Shown here piece by piece: positions 18,469 to 26,165 of a DNA stretch of 64,000 bases. The notes below the pieces were generated by a model. The model was not told where the DNA came from. It was given only the letters and a program-made list of their open reading frames with translations, and searched no databases. Within the stretch, counting starts at the first letter, position 1; each line of letters starts with the position of its first letter. A program made the position numbers and the translations under genes. Source of the DNA: JAVBLD01 sp031553705. Lineage in GTDB: Bacteria; Bacteroidota; Bacteroidia; Bacteroidales; Marinifilaceae. The DNA is taken from positions 14,081 to 78,080 of the forward strand of contig JAVBLD010000018.1 in the NCBI GenBank assembly GCA_031553705.1, written 5' to 3'.

Positions 18469-19119
18469 TTAATATCCTATTGTAAAGCGTTCCATGTGGT
18501 GTTGAGGTGCTTCTGCTTCATTGATCATTGCAACGGCATAATCTTCCACGGAGATGTGGCTTTCTCCTTTTTCATTTACGATCAGGTTGTCTTTACCCAA
18601 TCTATAGGTTTCGGTACGTTCACCGGGCGCAATGGTTCCCGCCGGGCTGAAAAAGACCCAGTCTATCTCTTTTTCAGCCTGTAGAAGATCAGTATAGACC
18701 TTAGCCAATGCTTTTACCGCCGGCAAAAAGTTTTCGGGTATCGCTCCGGTATCCATCAGTTTAATACCTGGCGCTACCAGTAGACTTCCTGCTCCTCCTA
18801 CGATCAGTAATCTTTTTACACCGGCTTTTTTCACTCCGTTGATGATTGCTGAGTATCCTTTTAAGGTGTCGTCATGAATATTCGGATTCATCCACCCCGG
18901 ATTGTAAGCACTGATGACTATGTCTGCGCCGCATACAAAGCCGGCAGTTCTGTTTTCGTCGGTGACATCTCCTTTGACAACCTGGAGAGCATTATGTTGA
19001 AAGGCTATTTTTTCCGGATTTCGTACAATAGCTTTTACCTGATGTCCTCTTGAAAGAGCCTCTTTAAGGAGGACGGATCCGATAAATCCGCTGGCGCCGA
19101 TAATGACAATGTGTTTCAT
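18469..19119 (-). CDS. NAD(P)-binding Rossmann-fold protein (atypical SDR)
   Basis: The 216-residue protein begins with the dinucleotide-binding motif IGASGFIG (residues 7-14), followed by VVKGDVTDE, as in atypical short-chain dehydrogenases of the NmrA/YwnB type. No Tyr-x-x-x-Lys pair is obvious, which is common in this subgroup, so it may be a reductase or a redox sensor. It is probably cytosolic. It is convergent with the ATP synthase operon and separated by only 18 nt from the next minus-strand gene upstream. Confidence 0.85.
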   Translation of the reverse strand: MKHIVIIGASGFIGSVLLKEALSRGHQVKAIVRNPEKIAFQHNALQVVKGDVTDENRTAGFVCGADIVISAYNPGWMNPNIHDDTLKGYSAIINGVKKAGVKRLLIVGGAGSLLVAPGIKLMDTGAIPENFLPAVKALAKVYTDLLQAEKEIDWVFFSPAGTIAPGERTETYRLGKDNLIVNEKGESHISVEDYAVAMINEAEAPQHHMERFTIGY

Positions 19120-19137
19120 ATATAGATTATTTTTAAA

Positions 19138-19425
19138 CTAACAATCGGTTTCTTGCTTTTTACCTATCCTTTGAAGTACAACTCCGATTTCTGCCATTGC
19201 CCATCTCAGAAGTAATGGTTTGGAAATCTCCCACATAGCAGGTAGTAATCCGTTTCCGGAGGATTTCAGAAAATCTCCCAGTTTTCCCAGTTTCGACTTT
19301 GAAGGAGGACATTCGGAGGTTACTCCGGACGGTACTGAAAAAAGTTCGATGATCCCGGATGCAACCAGTTGACCGGGGTTTTGCTGAATATAATTAAAAT
19401 GACTGTTCAACTTCTGCTTTTGCAT
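19138..19425 (-). CDS. Hypothetical protein in YtxH/holin-like operon
   Basis: Starting at ATG 19425 gives 95 residues, preceded at good spacing by GGGAG; a longer frame from 19509 would overlap the upstream gene by 56 nt and is less likely. The sequence (LNSHFNYIQQNPGQLVASGI, then a Pro/Ser-rich loop and KPLLLRWAMAEIGVVLQRIG) has no family I recognise. It is the third member of a compact operon with a holin-like and a YtxH protein, so a role in envelope maintenance or stress is inferred only from context. Confidence 0.65.
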   Translation of the reverse strand: MQKQKLNSHFNYIQQNPGQLVASGIIELFSVPSGVTSECPPSKSKLGKLGDFLKSSGNGLLPAMWEISKPLLLRWAMAEIGVVLQRIGKKQETDC

Positions 19426-19453
19426 ATGACACTCCCGTTCCGTCCGGTGTCGT

Positions 19454-19861
19454 TCACTCGTCCATATCTCCAAAGGAGTCCGTGATTTTTTGCTCCTCTT
19501 CTTCGTCATATAATTCGTTTTTTGTCATAAGTGCTTCAAGAATAGTATTTATGATTTTGTGTTGTATCCAGTTTCTGCTAAGAATAATTATAACAAATAG
19601 AACCAGGTATAATCCCGCCACTATGCTAAATCCGAGGGATAGACTTCCCAATTGCTCACCAAGAAAGAAGCCGAGTGCAAGGAATAGGAATAGTATAAAG
19701 AAAAAAGCGAGTAATATCAGTATCAAACCATGTGAAAGAACTGCTATTAACCTGGCAATTCTTTCACCGGTTTTTAACTTGAATAGTTTCAGTTTCAACT
19801 CTAAATAGGTTGAAACGTCATCTTTCAACTGGTTAAAGAGTTGTCCGGCGCTTTTTTTCAT
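19454..19861 (-). CDS. Phage-holin-like membrane protein (DUF1469 family)
   Basis: The 135-residue protein has an amphipathic start (LFNQLKDDVSTYLELKLKLF), two membrane segments (about 40-62 and 74-98) and an acidic tail (LYDEEEEQKITDSFGDMDE). This is the architecture of DUF1469 holin-like proteins, which occur in chromosomal envelope-stress clusters and are not evidence of a prophage. Its start overlaps the end of the YtxH gene by 29 nt, implying translational coupling. Confidence 0.8.
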   Translation of the reverse strand: MKKSAGQLFNQLKDDVSTYLELKLKLFKLKTGERIARLIAVLSHGLILILLAFFFILFLFLALGFFLGEQLGSLSLGFSIVAGLYLVLFVIIILSRNWIQHKIINTILEALMTKNELYDEEEEQKITDSFGDMDE

Positions 19862-20165
19862 TTTTAGCTTGAGTATTCTCAGGTGGCGGCGTACCTCGCA
19901 TTTTTTCTTTAAAATGCCCGGCTTTTTCCGCTACTTTTTCTGCAACATGTTCTGTCTTTTCGGCCATACCGGCAGCAGTTTCTTCAGCCTTTACCTTTGC
20001 TTTTGCAGCCATCGTTTTGATATTTTCCTTCACCTCGTCCATCGATTGGTGTAAATCTTCCACCAGTTTTTCTTTTTTCTCGCTAGTCATCAGATAGGCT
20101 ATGGCCGCTCCAACGATGGCTCCTATGCCTAATCCGATCAAGAGTTTCGCGTTCTCACTTTTCAT
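19833..20165 (-). CDS. YtxH domain protein
   Basis: The 110-residue protein has a glycine/alanine-rich membrane helix (LIGLGIGAIVGAAIAYLM) and then a Lys/Glu/Ala-rich coiled coil with repeated AEKxxH and AEKV units. This is typical of YtxH proteins, which are linked to general stress in many bacteria. It is first in a three-gene minus-strand operon with a holin-like and a hypothetical protein. The end is basic (NEKKRRTTL). Confidence 0.82.
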   Translation of the reverse strand: MKSENAKLLIGLGIGAIVGAAIAYLMTSEKKEKLVEDLHQSMDEVKENIKTMAAKAKVKAEETAAGMAEKTEHVAEKVAEKAGHFKEKMRGTPPPENTQAKNEKKRRTTL

Positions 20166-20311
20166 CTCTATATTATTAAATCTGCAATTAAATATCTGTA
20201 TATTTTTTCCCTACATACTATAAGACAACGTATCAATATTGCAAAAAGTTGTCTTTTTAGTGTTATTTCAAGTGAAATCAAACCCTTAAAATGAAATTTA
20301 ACGGCGTTCTA

Positions 20312-20358
20312 AAAATTGCCGGTATTGGAATTGTTTGCCACTCTGAACTGGCAATTTT
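20312..20358. repeat. Inverted repeat in degenerate intergenic region
   Basis: AAAATTGCC at 20312-20320 is matched by GGCAATTTT at 20350-20358 (perfect 9-bp arms, 29-nt spacer). It lies in the 660-bp gap between the YtxH gene and the DUF3575 gene, beside a second inverted repeat at 20475. Confidence 0.4.
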
Positions 20359-20474
20359 CTGTTAATCTGAGTACTGGCGTTATTTTTAGCGTAGATTTCA
20401 GAACGGACAATTACTATAACGAATAGATGAGTAACTTTCGAGTGTCGCTTTCCGTAATGAATAGCATGTTGATT

Positions 20475-20503
20475 TTTTGCTTGTTTGGTCAAAACAAGCA
20501 AAA
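20475..20503. repeat. Perfect 12-bp inverted repeat near fimbrial remnant
   Basis: Arms TTTTGCTTGTTT and AAACAAGCAAAA match perfectly around a 5-nt spacer. No T tract follows on either strand beyond the arms themselves, so a terminator is unlikely. It overlaps the start of the decayed fimbrial-type ORF at 20485. Confidence 0.6.
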
Positions 20504-20812
20504 TGCTTACAACCTTTACTTCCGAATCCGGAATGACAATGAACCTGAATGGAACTTTACTGCGGGTTGTAAGCGGACTTTCGGTAACTGTTTCCGGTAT
20601 CCCCGGATATATAGAATCGGTCACTTTGGTGGCTGAAAGGATGGTGAAAGCGATCCGTTCCGATATTAACGGTATATTGGAAGGTATATGCTGATAAGCG
20701 GAATTCCATCGTCGGTCCTTATACCGATTAAAAATATAGCTGTTTCGGTACCTGTTAATTTACCTCTACAGAGTGTTGATAACTTGGACCCGGTTGTTTA
20801 TTAAAAACGTAT
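20485..20812 (+). pseudogene. Remnant of a FimB/Mfa2-like fimbrial protein
   Basis: Two frames look like adjoining pieces of one protein. The first (to the stop at 20692-20694) has TMNLNGTLLRVVSGLSVTVS and IPGYIESVTLVAERMVKAI; the second starts at 20688 and reads LISGIPSSVLIPIKNIAVSV before its stop near 20812. The alternating beta pattern resembles the second domain of Bacteroidales FimB/Mfa2 anchor proteins, and the two downstream genes belong to families common in Mfa-type loci. No N-terminus or signal peptide is found, and joining the pieces needs a frameshift. Family identity is tentative. Confidence 0.4.
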
Positions 20813-20827
20813 AATAGAGAACGAATA

Positions 20828-21358
20828 ATGAAGAATAAATTGACATGTATATTATTGCTATTCTCGTCAGTCGCTTTTGCTCAGAAGGTGGCGGTAACGA
20901 CTAATGCGGCTTATTGGGCAACGGCTACCCTTAACCTGGGAGCAGAGGTTGCCATTGCTCCCAGAATGACAATAGACCTGATAGGAACTTATAACCCTTT
21001 TACATTTAGCGATAATAAGAAAATCATGCATTGGGGCATACAGCCGGAATGGCGTTATTGGACCTGCCAAAAATTTTATGGTCATTTTGTAGGAGTACAT
21101 GCTCATTATGCACGGTATAACAGCGGACTCGAAACCTATCGTTATGATGGATGGCTGGTTGGCGGGGGAGTTTCTTACGGATATCAATGGGTACTTGGAC
21201 GGCGCTGGAATCTGGAAGTAGAACTTGGAGTTGGATATGCTTATATGAATTACGATAAGTATTATCGTACGGCATGCGGTAAGTTTGTCGGTTCGGATCA
21301 ACGGAATTATTTCGGCCCGACAAAAGTGAGCATTAGCTTCCTTTATTTTTTATGGTAA
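20828..21358 (+). CDS. DUF3575 outer-membrane protein
   Basis: The 176-residue protein has a signal peptide (ending SSVAFAQK) and begins its mature part VAVTTNAAYWATATLNLGAE, the family start in which an N-terminal strand precedes a small predicted barrel (WGIQPEWRYW, GYQWVLGRRWNLEVELGVGY). DUF3575 proteins are frequent in Bacteroidales Mfa/Fim-type loci and are thought to be outer-membrane components. It is followed 20 nt later by a DUF3868/OmpA-like gene, so the two are co-transcribed. Confidence 0.83.
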   Translation: MKNKLTCILLLFSSVAFAQKVAVTTNAAYWATATLNLGAEVAIAPRMTIDLIGTYNPFTFSDNKKIMHWGIQPEWRYWTCQKFYGHFVGVHAHYARYNSGLETYRYDGWLVGGGVSYGYQWVLGRRWNLEVELGVGYAYMNYDKYYRTACGKFVGSDQRNYFGPTKVSISFLYFLW

Positions 21359-21378
21359 AAACAAAATAAAAACAAGAG

Positions 21379-22533
21379 ATGAAAAGCGAACTGACGATAA
21401 AAACAGGATTAAAGTCTAAGATCAATATGGTTCTGACTAAAAAGTCCCTACTTTCTGCTTTCTGCTTCCTGTTCCTATGGATACTCATACTGCAGGCCTG
21501 TATCGGAGTGAAACACGTAGAGAAAAAACCACCGTTATCCGTTTGTCCTGAAAAGATGGTATTAATGGTTAGTAAGCAAGCCAATCCTAAAACTATAGAT
21601 GTAAATTATGCTTTAGAGGTACCGAAAAATTACATCCCACCTTGCGGGCGGTTAATCCATACGCCCCGGCTGGTTACTCAGGACAGTGTGTATATGTTAA
21701 CTCCGGTAGTGATCTCCGGAAAGACCTATAACAAAATAGAGCAACGGAAATCTTTTTTTGAGGGAGTAAAACCCGACTATTCCGAAGCAAAGCATATCAC
21801 AATGCAGAATCGCGATATAAAGGTAAATATAAACGAGCAGATACTTTTCCGGCCTTGGATGGCTTCGGCCGATTTGATTGTTACGAATATATTGCAGGGC
21901 TGCGACCGTGAAACGGAACTTTCCGGGAAGACGCTTGCCGATAGCGTGATCTGTGTGGCGCCGATAGCTGATTGTCCGACCATAAGGTATGTTCAACATG
22001 ACGTAACAAAAAAGAAAGAGGGATTCGCCCATTTCTACTATCCGATCGGCCGCTATCAAGTTGATCCGGCATTGTATGAAAACCAGGCCCGTTTGGATAG
22101 CATGACCAACCTTATCCAAAGTGTGCTGAACGATACGTTGGCTCGTGTGAAGAAAATTGTAATTACCGGAGTATCTTCGCCTGACGGATCTTATCTGAAT
22201 AATGAGAGATTGGCAAAAGAGCGGGCGAGCTCTGTCAGAAAATATTTAGTAGGCCGTTTTCAGTTGTCTGACAGTTTGATTAAAGTGGATTATATTGCAG
22301 AAGACTGGGAAGGATTGAGGAAACTGGTAGATGAGTCGACGACAATAACCGACAAATCCAAGATATTCGATATCATTGACCGGATCCCTGATCTCGATAA
22401 ACGGGAGGCAGCGCTTCGCCAATTGCCCCAGTACATTTATATTAAACAAAATATTCTTCCCCAGTTGCGGAGGGTAGTTTATGAGATAGAGTATTGCGCT
22501 ACCGAATTTTTGGAAGAGAGAGTAATTGAATAA
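21379..22533 (+). CDS. DUF3868-type lipoprotein with OmpA-like C-terminus
   Basis: The product (384 residues from 21379, 368 from the in-frame ATG at 21427) has a lipoprotein signal ending LILQAC. The 21427 start places the signal directly at the N-terminus and may be the real one. A beta-rich DUF3868-like region (about 75-215) precedes an OmpA-like peptidoglycan-binding domain (KKIVITGVSSPDGS, NNERLAKERASSVRKYL). Such proteins occur with DUF3575 in fimbrial loci and may anchor assembly components to the wall. No intact fimbrillin gene is present here. Confidence 0.78.
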   Translation: MKSELTIKTGLKSKINMVLTKKSLLSAFCFLFLWILILQACIGVKHVEKKPPLSVCPEKMVLMVSKQANPKTIDVNYALEVPKNYIPPCGRLIHTPRLVTQDSVYMLTPVVISGKTYNKIEQRKSFFEGVKPDYSEAKHITMQNRDIKVNINEQILFRPWMASADLIVTNILQGCDRETELSGKTLADSVICVAPIADCPTIRYVQHDVTKKKEGFAHFYYPIGRYQVDPALYENQARLDSMTNLIQSVLNDTLARVKKIVITGVSSPDGSYLNNERLAKERASSVRKYLVGRFQLSDSLIKVDYIAEDWEGLRKLVDESTTITDKSKIFDIIDRIPDLDKREAALRQLPQYIYIKQNILPQLRRVVYEIEYCATEFLEERVIE

Positions 22534-22559
22534 AACGGAACAGAACAAGGCCTTTGGTA

Positions 22560-23672
22560 TCAATACCGGAACCGGATGACGACAATCTCCGATTTTGTAC
22601 CGATCCGGTATTCCGGTCCCCAAATGCCGAGACCAGACGATACATAGTAGTGTGTACTGCTTCTTTTCTTATATCCGTAGCCTAATTCGAACATTCGCTT
22701 GACGATCAGGTTACCGGGCCAGAATTGTCCGTTATGGGTGTGCCCCGAAAGTTGCAGGTCGATATTGTTTTCTTCGGCCTCCGTGAGATTATGAGGCTGG
22801 TGGTCCAATAAGATCAAAGGCAATGTTTTATCCGTATTCCGGACCAGTTCGGCCAATGTCTTCCTGTGCCGGTCGGTTCTGTCCTGCCGGCCTATCAGAT
22901 AGAAACTGCTATCAATCAATATACAGGAATCGATCAATAGGTTAATGCCTGAGTTACGGAGATAGTCATAAATCGCTTGCGGTTCGCCACCGTAGAACTC
23001 GTGATTCCCCGAAACGGCGTAGACGCCCAGCGGTGCACGGATGGCGGACAATTCTTCATTCATGTGTGCTTCTTTCAGTGGTTCGACTTTGCGGTCGGAA
23101 ATATCGCCGGCTAGCATTACTATATCGGGTCGCTGCGCATTGATCAGCGAAACATATTGTTGTAACCGTTTTTTTCCGATGGTTTTGCTTAGATGCATAT
23201 CGCTGGCCATAACAATCTTCATTTCCTTATTTTGTAGAGGTTTGTCGACAGTGATTTCCAGCGTGGTAATAGAAGGGTGGCTGAAGCGATAATATCCTAT
23301 GACAAGCAAAAGGAAAATAAATACAGTACCTCCCAGAGTCGCCCATATCCTGACAACATGCATTCCGGTGGGGAGGAAATGAAACAGGTAATTGCCGATA
23401 CGTAAGATGTCGATGATTAAAAGAAGGAATACCAGGTAGATCATCGTTATCATCCAGGTGTATCCAATGAATGCCAGCATCTGTGCGGAGAATTCGGGGA
23501 GAGAGTCTCCCCAGAACAGGGCTGCAAATATCGATAATGCAAATACCGGAATTGAGATGCCATAAATAAGCCGGATCCAAAATGAGGCCGGTAAAATCTG
23601 CCATCCTCTGATGAATACATATATGTTTAAGAGGGTATATATAGCTATAATCAGGAAAAAACCGAATCTCAT
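22560..23672 (-). CDS. Membrane-anchored metallophosphoesterase
   Basis: The 370-residue protein has four hydrophobic segments in the first 145 residues and then a calcineurin-like phosphoesterase domain. Metal-binding motifs are visible: SDMHLSK, AGDISDR, GNHEFYGG, and SGHTHNGQFWP near 315-325. It is of the YkuE/YaeI type; relatives act on nucleotides or on lipid-linked diphosphates such as UDP-diacylglucosamine, but the substrate here cannot be told. The catalytic part probably faces the periplasm. It converges on the DUF3868 gene with a 26-nt gap. Confidence 0.9.
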   Translation of the reverse strand: MRFGFFLIIAIYTLLNIYVFIRGWQILPASFWIRLIYGISIPVFALSIFAALFWGDSLPEFSAQMLAFIGYTWMITMIYLVFLLLIIDILRIGNYLFHFLPTGMHVVRIWATLGGTVFIFLLLVIGYYRFSHPSITTLEITVDKPLQNKEMKIVMASDMHLSKTIGKKRLQQYVSLINAQRPDIVMLAGDISDRKVEPLKEAHMNEELSAIRAPLGVYAVSGNHEFYGGEPQAIYDYLRNSGINLLIDSCILIDSSFYLIGRQDRTDRHRKTLAELVRNTDKTLPLILLDHQPHNLTEAEENNIDLQLSGHTHNGQFWPGNLIVKRMFELGYGYKKRSSTHYYVSSGLGIWGPEYRIGTKSEIVVIRFRY

Positions 23673-23700
23673 ATATAAACTAGTTGAAAGTTGAATTTTC
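23673..23700 (-). repeat. Start-codon-proximal leader repeat, copy 2
   Basis: The minus strand reads TTTCAACTAGTTTATATATG ending at the metallophosphoesterase start codon; compare copies at 10599 and 33023. A related stretch (AAAGTTAAAAGTTGAGAATG) lies at 23779-23798 in the same 293-bp gap. Confidence 0.5.
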
Positions 23701-23929
23701 TTAGGAATGAGTGCAGCGTCAAGTATGCTTAAATATTGCCGAATGACGACAGAAAATCAAGACAGCTAAGCTGTATTAAAGTTAAAAGTTGAGAATGAAT
23801 TCATTAGGAGCATCTGGATTCTCATTTTAGGGTTTATTTTTTGTAATGAGTAGCAAAGATAGGAGATAAATCGGGGATTAAAAATGTTCCGGATGCTCTT
23901 TCGGTTAAAATGAAATAAATCGGATTTTA

Positions 23930-23960
23930 ATCCTTATTTTTGCCAGAGCTAAATAAGGAT
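23930..23960 (+). promoter_or_regulatory. -7 element inside a perfect inverted repeat
   Basis: TATTTTTG at 23935-23942 matches TAnnTTTG. It is embedded in ATCCTTATTT (23930-23939) and AAATAAGGAT (23951-23960), perfect 10-bp arms around 11 nt. The right arm carries AAGGA, a plausible ribosome-binding site for ATG 23966. Transcription would start near 23949, so only the right arm is transcribed, fitting a DNA operator better than an RNA hairpin. A minus-strand -7 (TATCTTTG) lies at 23854-23861. Confidence 0.45.
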
Positions 23961-23965
23961 GTATT

Positions 23966-26080
23966 ATGAGAAAATGGATAGCAATTGTGTTGATTATTAT
24001 TGTGTTGGTTACGGCTGGAGTGTATTTTCTGGTGTTTCATAAGTCGGACCGGTATACGGTTGTTCAGGGAATACCGGAAGATGCTGTTTTTGTTGTGGAG
24101 ACAGCATCGTTTAACGGGATACATGAGCATTTGCGCCGTAATAAGGTATGGGCTTCCCTGAAAACATATCCTTATTTTGAAGAATATCATGCAAATATGG
24201 CTTACGTCGATTCGTTGTGCGATGCCTATCCGGCCATAAAGCGGTTGGTAATTGACCGGCCGTTTGCTATCTCTTGTCATATGCTATCTTCGACAACGTA
24301 CGATTTCCTTTATGTTTGCGATTTGGGGAAGTTAAATGTGATCAGGGTTTTTGAAAGCGCTTTGGGCAAACTGATCGAGGACGATCATATAAGGATACGT
24401 CGGAAAGGCGAGATCACAGAGTTGGTTCATGATGATATAAAAATATATTATGCAATCAAGGCAAATCTATTGTGTATTTCTCTTACCGAATCGCTTGTAA
24501 AGCGTTCGCTCGATGCAGTTGTACAGGCTCCTAAAGTCGAACGTAATATCTCCAGAGGAGATCTTACAATCGACTTCGACCACCGGAAAGTTGGGAAATG
24601 GATAAACGGCATATTGGCAACACCATCGTCAGGCGGCGACACATCGATGTTTGACAAAACTTCGTTATTGTTGAAGGTGAGTGATAAAGGGTTACATTGC
24701 ACCGGAGAGACGACTCTCAACCGGGAACGATTTTCATTACTGAGTGCATTGAATCTAATGAACGGAGGGAATTCGACTGTAAAGAATATAGCCGGCGATA
24801 ATATAGCCGGCTATGTCTCTATCTGTTTTGATTCTTTCACGGAGTTGGAAAATATACTTATGGAGAACTATAAACTCCATGATTTGAAGACTTATCAACA
24901 GTATGAACAGAATTTGAACAAGATTAATAAGTATCTGGGATTGGATGTGATGAAATCCTTTACTTCCTGGATCGGAAATGAGATTGCTATATTGAAGCCT
25001 GCTGTGGATCGAGAGAAGGGCGTGGATCATGTTGTTTTTGCCATCCGTAGTAAAGATGTCTTAGAGGCTAAGGATCAGATGAGGTATCTTACGGAACAGA
25101 TTGAACGGAAGACACCCGTTCGTTTTAAGGTGATAGAGTATAACGGGCATACTATTAATTTTCTTAGTTTAAAGGGATTCTTCAACCTGTTTTTAGGTTC
25201 GATGTTTAATAAATTGGAACGTCCTTATTACACATTTATTGAGGATTATGTTGTTTTCAGTAATTCTCCAGCAACACTAGCAGACATGATTAAAACCTAT
25301 TCTTTGGGTAATACGTTGGTTAACAACGAGAAATATAATCAGTTAATGGGACAGTTGGGTAGCCGGAATAGTGTGTACGGTTATGTCAATACGCATAATA
25401 TGTATCATTATATGGACGAGTTGCTTGTTTCTGATAAACGGGTTGAGCTTGCTAAAAATAAAGGTGCTTTTTTGAGTTTTGAGACAATCGGGTTTGCTTT
25501 GGTTAATTCCGGTAGTATGTTTGAAACACAGATCATCGCCGATTATGACGTGAATGCTCCTGAGGAGTATGAGATTAAAACATTGAACAGGGAACTGGAA
25601 GATTTGGCGGATGAGATTGAGTCGGGTTACTATTTGCCGGTGATCCCCGATAGCATTGCAATAAGTACGAAAGGAAGCTATGCTTATCAGACGGACCGCC
25701 TCTTCTATTCAGGTATGTTAAGTAATGGCGATTTGATCGGTATCTGGGAAATCCGCGATAAGCAGGGAAGATTGCTTGGACAATATAGTTACAGGGAGAA
25801 CAGGCCTGACGGGGAGACTCGTTTTTTCCATGAGAATGGAACCGTTATGGCTCAGATTTCTTATGATAAAGGAGAGGTCAGTAGTTATAAAGAATATTTC
25901 CCGGACGGAACATTGAAAATGGAAATGGAATATAACAAAGGCTTACGGCATGGAGATGTTCGCTTTTACTATTCCACCGGGCATCTGTTCGGAGAGGGGA
26001 AGTACCGGAAGGGTAGACGGTCCGGTATCTGGAAATACTACAAGGTAACCGGGGAGGTAGATAAAAAAAATAAGTTTTAA
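23966..26080 (+). CDS. Membrane-anchored DUF3352-like protein with MORN-type repeats
   Basis: This 704-residue protein has one N-terminal membrane anchor (IAIVLIIIVLVTAGVYFLVF) and then about 530 residues resembling DUF3352 proteins (IPEDAVFVVETAS near 36; LLKVSDKGLHCTGET near 232). From about 570 there are repeated units such as GETRFFHENGTVMAQISYDK and GDVRFYYSTGHLFGEGKYRK, the MORN_2/YwqK-like pattern. The body is probably periplasmic. The function is unknown. The MATE gene follows after 85 nt and may be co-transcribed. Confidence 0.7.
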   Translation: MRKWIAIVLIIIVLVTAGVYFLVFHKSDRYTVVQGIPEDAVFVVETASFNGIHEHLRRNKVWASLKTYPYFEEYHANMAYVDSLCDAYPAIKRLVIDRPFAISCHMLSSTTYDFLYVCDLGKLNVIRVFESALGKLIEDDHIRIRRKGEITELVHDDIKIYYAIKANLLCISLTESLVKRSLDAVVQAPKVERNISRGDLTIDFDHRKVGKWINGILATPSSGGDTSMFDKTSLLLKVSDKGLHCTGETTLNRERFSLLSALNLMNGGNSTVKNIAGDNIAGYVSICFDSFTELENILMENYKLHDLKTYQQYEQNLNKINKYLGLDVMKSFTSWIGNEIAILKPAVDREKGVDHVVFAIRSKDVLEAKDQMRYLTEQIERKTPVRFKVIEYNGHTINFLSLKGFFNLFLGSMFNKLERPYYTFIEDYVVFSNSPATLADMIKTYSLGNTLVNNEKYNQLMGQLGSRNSVYGYVNTHNMYHYMDELLVSDKRVELAKNKGAFLSFETIGFALVNSGSMFETQIIADYDVNAPEEYEIKTLNRELEDLADEIESGYYLPVIPDSIAISTKGSYAYQTDRLFYSGMLSNGDLIGIWEIRDKQGRLLGQYSYRENRPDGETRFFHENGTVMAQISYDKGEVSSYKEYFPDGTLKMEMEYNKGLRHGDVRFYYSTGHLFGEGKYRKGRRSGIWKYYKVTGEVDKKNKF

Positions 26081-26165
26081 TAAAGAGTGAATAAAGAAGA
26101 TGGAAGGTGATCTTGGAATTCTGACCACCTGTCTTAGAGTGTCTGATTTTTAGTTCCTGATTTAA

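Noticed and set aside
19454..19861. Prophage holin
   Set aside because: DUF1469 proteins are common chromosomal membrane proteins, and no phage genes are nearby.
20475..20503. Invertible-promoter recombination site
   Set aside because: The arms are only 5 nt apart; invertible promoters need repeats separated by a promoter-sized segment, and no recombinase gene is near.
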